The notes under the pieces: generated by a model
Seen by the model: the letters and a program-made list of their open reading frames with translations, nothing else
Told to the model about the DNA's origin: nothing
The model's database searches: none
Position numbers and translations under genes: made by a program
NCBI GenBank assembly: GCA_030043175.1
Contig: JASHYD010000547.1
Location: forward strand, 1 to 7,315
Direction of reading: 5' to 3'
Origin: Xanthobacteraceae bacterium
Lineage (GTDB): Bacteria > Pseudomonadota > Alphaproteobacteria > Rhizobiales > Xanthobacteraceae
Length of the DNA: 7,315 nt
In this document: piece by piece, positions 5,968-7,315 of the stretch
How positions within the stretch are numbered: the first letter of the stretch is position 1
Layout of the letters: each line of letters starts with the position of its first letter

Positions 5968-6285
5968 TTAGTCAGGACTAACAATCACAAGGCGCTCGCC
6001 GTGAATCGACAAGATTTCCGCCAAATCGCCCTGTCTACGTGGCGAGATCGGCCAACTCGAGCGGAATGTCCAGGGCTCAGGATGAAAATCGGCGGAAAGC
6101 GGGTTGGGAGCGGGCTCACCGACCGCAAAAATCTGCCAGTCGCCCTTCGGGTCCCGCCGCTTACATCGGTCAAATGCGTCTCGGTCGGCACTGACCAAAT
6201 CGGGTAACGCGCTCGATACACCCCAGCCGACGTGCGATATTGCGATCGCCTGGAAATCCGCTTGCTGGGCGTAATCCGCAAGATG
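5968..6285 (-). pseudogene. Unidentified coding remnant (C-terminal part)
   Basis: The minus-strand frame from about 6285 to the TAA at 5968 reads LADYAQQADFQAIAISHVGW, ALPDLVSADRDAFDRCKRR, GDWQIFAVGEPAPN and ends GERLVIVSPD. The composition (balanced hydrophobic and charged residues, a hydrophobic strand just before the stop) looks like real protein, unlike the overlapping frames. Upstream of 6285 the frame becomes rich in Arg, His and Pro and no start with a ribosome binding site is visible, so the gene is probably truncated or frameshifted there. I do not recognise the family; a C-terminal domain of a membrane glycosyltransferase is a vague possibility only. It lies 129 bases upstream of the exported-protein gene on the same strand. 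Confidence 0.35.
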
Positions 6286-6507
6286 CTGCGGACCCGGTCG
6301 GTCACCAGCGGCACGCTCGCAGCCGAAGCGGACGCACTGGTGGCAATGGCGTCGGTGGTGGGCGGGGAGCGCGACGCATACTGGACGACGAGAACCGCTT
6401 CGGCCCGCCTTCGGGTCGTTCCGGACGGGCCGCCTCCCTCGCGCTGAAAACGGCAGCACGGCTCGGAATCCACCATGCTCCGGCGGACGCGGCAACCTCG
6501 AGTTGGG
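6286..6507. other. Unassigned, with a structured stretch at 6401-6432
   Basis: No gene is supported; both strands are open in several frames because the DNA is very G+C-rich. CGGCCCG (6401-6407) pairs with CGGGCCG (6426-6432), and inside this lies CC-TTCG-GG (6408-6415), a UUCG-type tetraloop hairpin. Together with the terminator that follows at 6508 this may be part of a small transcript on the plus strand. Confidence 0.3.
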
Positions 6508-6532
6508 CCGGACCTCTGCGGTCCGGGTTTTT
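6508..6532 (+). terminator. Intrinsic terminator, plus strand
   Basis: CCGGACC (6508-6514), loop TCTGC (6515-6519) and GGTCCGG (6520-6526) form a perfect seven-pair, G+C-rich stem, followed by G and five T residues (6528-6532). This is a textbook Rho-independent terminator for transcription left to right; the minus strand has no T tract. No plus-strand gene that it would serve is recognisable upstream. Confidence 0.75.
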
Positions 6533-6770
6533 CAAACCGCCTCAAAAGGATTGCATTTCTGAGGATTGGTCCCGCTGCCAGGATCGGCCGCGGCGACAAG
6601 GCATCGCTCGTGGGCGCGGGAGGTCTGATCTTCCGCTCATGGTCCGAGCTTATATGGGTTATTTGAGCTAACTAGGCGGACGAAAAATATATGAAATTCG
6701 GGTGTGGCGTGCAGGGTAAAGCGCAGGCCAAAATCGCTAAGTGGAACCGAGTTACATATAAGCCAGAAAT
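6533..6770. other. Non-coding stretch downstream of the terminator
   Basis: I see no gene. The part after about 6670 becomes clearly A+T-richer (a GAAAAATATATGAAATT tract at about 6683) and forms the 3' side of the membrane-protein gene. No T-tailed hairpin that would end transcription of that gene is obvious. Confidence 0.3.
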
Positions 6771-7250
6771 TCAACGGCCAGACATCGAGCACCCTTCGGT
6801 GGCCAACCTGGTAACCTCGCTTCCGTAGTTGCTTTTGTAGGTCATGAAAATGTCACACATCAGCGGACTATCTCTGAACGCGTCGCGTACCGTATTTCGC
6901 CAGCCCGTGATACCAGTCTCGGCCCCCAGGAAGTGTGGAAGCGTTAGGAGGGCGCCGAAAGAGGCTATTCTGAGTTCGGCAATTCCCGCCGCGAGATCAT
7001 AATCTTTATCTCCTGGAGAGATGGGCTTTCTATCTCGAAAATATGGTCGCATTGATGGGTGCTCCACAATAGATTTGTCAATATCCACGCTTTGAGACAC
7101 CATTTGTTGGTACCCAGTCATACGCAAATTTTCGTCGGCTTGTCGGAGGGCCCGATAACTAATTACAATTGATCCAAGCCCCACAAGCGAAACCAGCAGA
7201 CTTACAATAGAGGTGAGGCGAGGGAACCAATCAATGACCTTTTCCGTCAT
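6771..7250 (-). CDS. Small membrane-anchored protein of unknown function, 159 residues
   Basis: The ATG at 7250 has a strong ribosome binding site (CGGAGG, four to five bases upstream). Residues 11-33 form one hydrophobic helix (LTSIVSLLVSLVGLGSIVI core) after a short N-terminus, followed by a polar, probably cytoplasmic part. This begins as a helix (ALRQADENLRMTGYQQMVSQ, 34-53), then IVEHPSMRPYFRDRKPI (61-77), AELRIASFGALLTLPHFL (91-108), and WRNTVRDAFRDSPLMCDIF (117-135). The HP..RPYF..KP pattern followed by a helical domain occurs in single-pass bacterial proteins that I can only call hypothetical. G+C is about 50% by my count over 6781-7250, visibly below the relics to its left, so it may have arrived separately. 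It appears complete and stands alone. Confidence 0.82.
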   Translation of the reverse strand: MTEKVIDWFPRLTSIVSLLVSLVGLGSIVISYRALRQADENLRMTGYQQMVSQSVDIDKSIVEHPSMRPYFRDRKPISPGDKDYDLAAGIAELRIASFGALLTLPHFLGAETGITGWRNTVRDAFRDSPLMCDIFMTYKSNYGSEVTRLATEGCSMSGR

Positions 7251-7315
7251 GTCGCCTCCGCGTGGGCCAAGGGGCCAGTCTCAAAATCCCAGCACCGCAG
7301 CATGCAGGGAAAGGC

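Noticed and set aside
1..7315. Search for CRISPR-like arrays, rRNA and complete tRNA genes
   Set aside because: No regularly spaced direct repeats, no conserved rRNA segments, and no tRNA beyond the single T-arm-like stem-loop.

Overview
The window looks like a decayed accessory region of a G+C-rich alphaproteobacterium, most likely in the Rhizobiales and close to Bradyrhizobium. The reasons are the third-position G+C bias of the main genes, an IS481-family transposase of a rhizobial type, a plasmid- or island-type ScpB relic, the start of a relaxase resembling those of rhizobial integrative conjugative elements, and several hypothetical proteins typical of that group. All assignments come from recognising protein motifs by eye; no database search was possible.

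Layout, left to right. Bases 1-298 hold no convincing gene, but start with a strong hairpin that pairs a Shine-Dalgarno-like sequence. A small intact hypothetical gene lies at 299-634 (-). Bases 635-1028 are unassigned. The C-terminal end of an SF2 helicase, broken by a short deletion, lies at 1029-1338 (-). A heavily frameshifted scpB relic diverges from it at about 1455-1989 (+). The largest intact gene is at 2133-3647 (+) and encodes a 504-residue protein with an N-terminal SEC-C zinc motif. A truncated IS481-family element (about 3893-4275, transposase on -) follows. Next come the first 78 codons of a conjugative relaxase gene (4407-4640, +), abutting tail-to-tail the last part of a serine resolvase gene (4646-4827, -). 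An intact exported-protein gene lies at 5053-5838 (-), preceded by an unidentified coding remnant at 5968-6285 (-). A good intrinsic terminator with no obvious gene (6508-6532, +) and a small membrane-anchored protein gene of lower G+C (6771-7250, -) close the window.

The dominant signal is a junkyard of mobile-element parts: helicase, ScpB, transposase, relaxase and resolvase, each broken, with four apparently intact genes among them (111, 504, about 249-261 and 159 residues). I see no operon or working multi-gene system. The best leads are the uncharacterised SEC-C protein, the hairpin at 5-42, the long inverted repeat just upstream of the relaxase start, and the orphan terminator near 6508. 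I found no CRISPR array, rRNA or complete tRNA.
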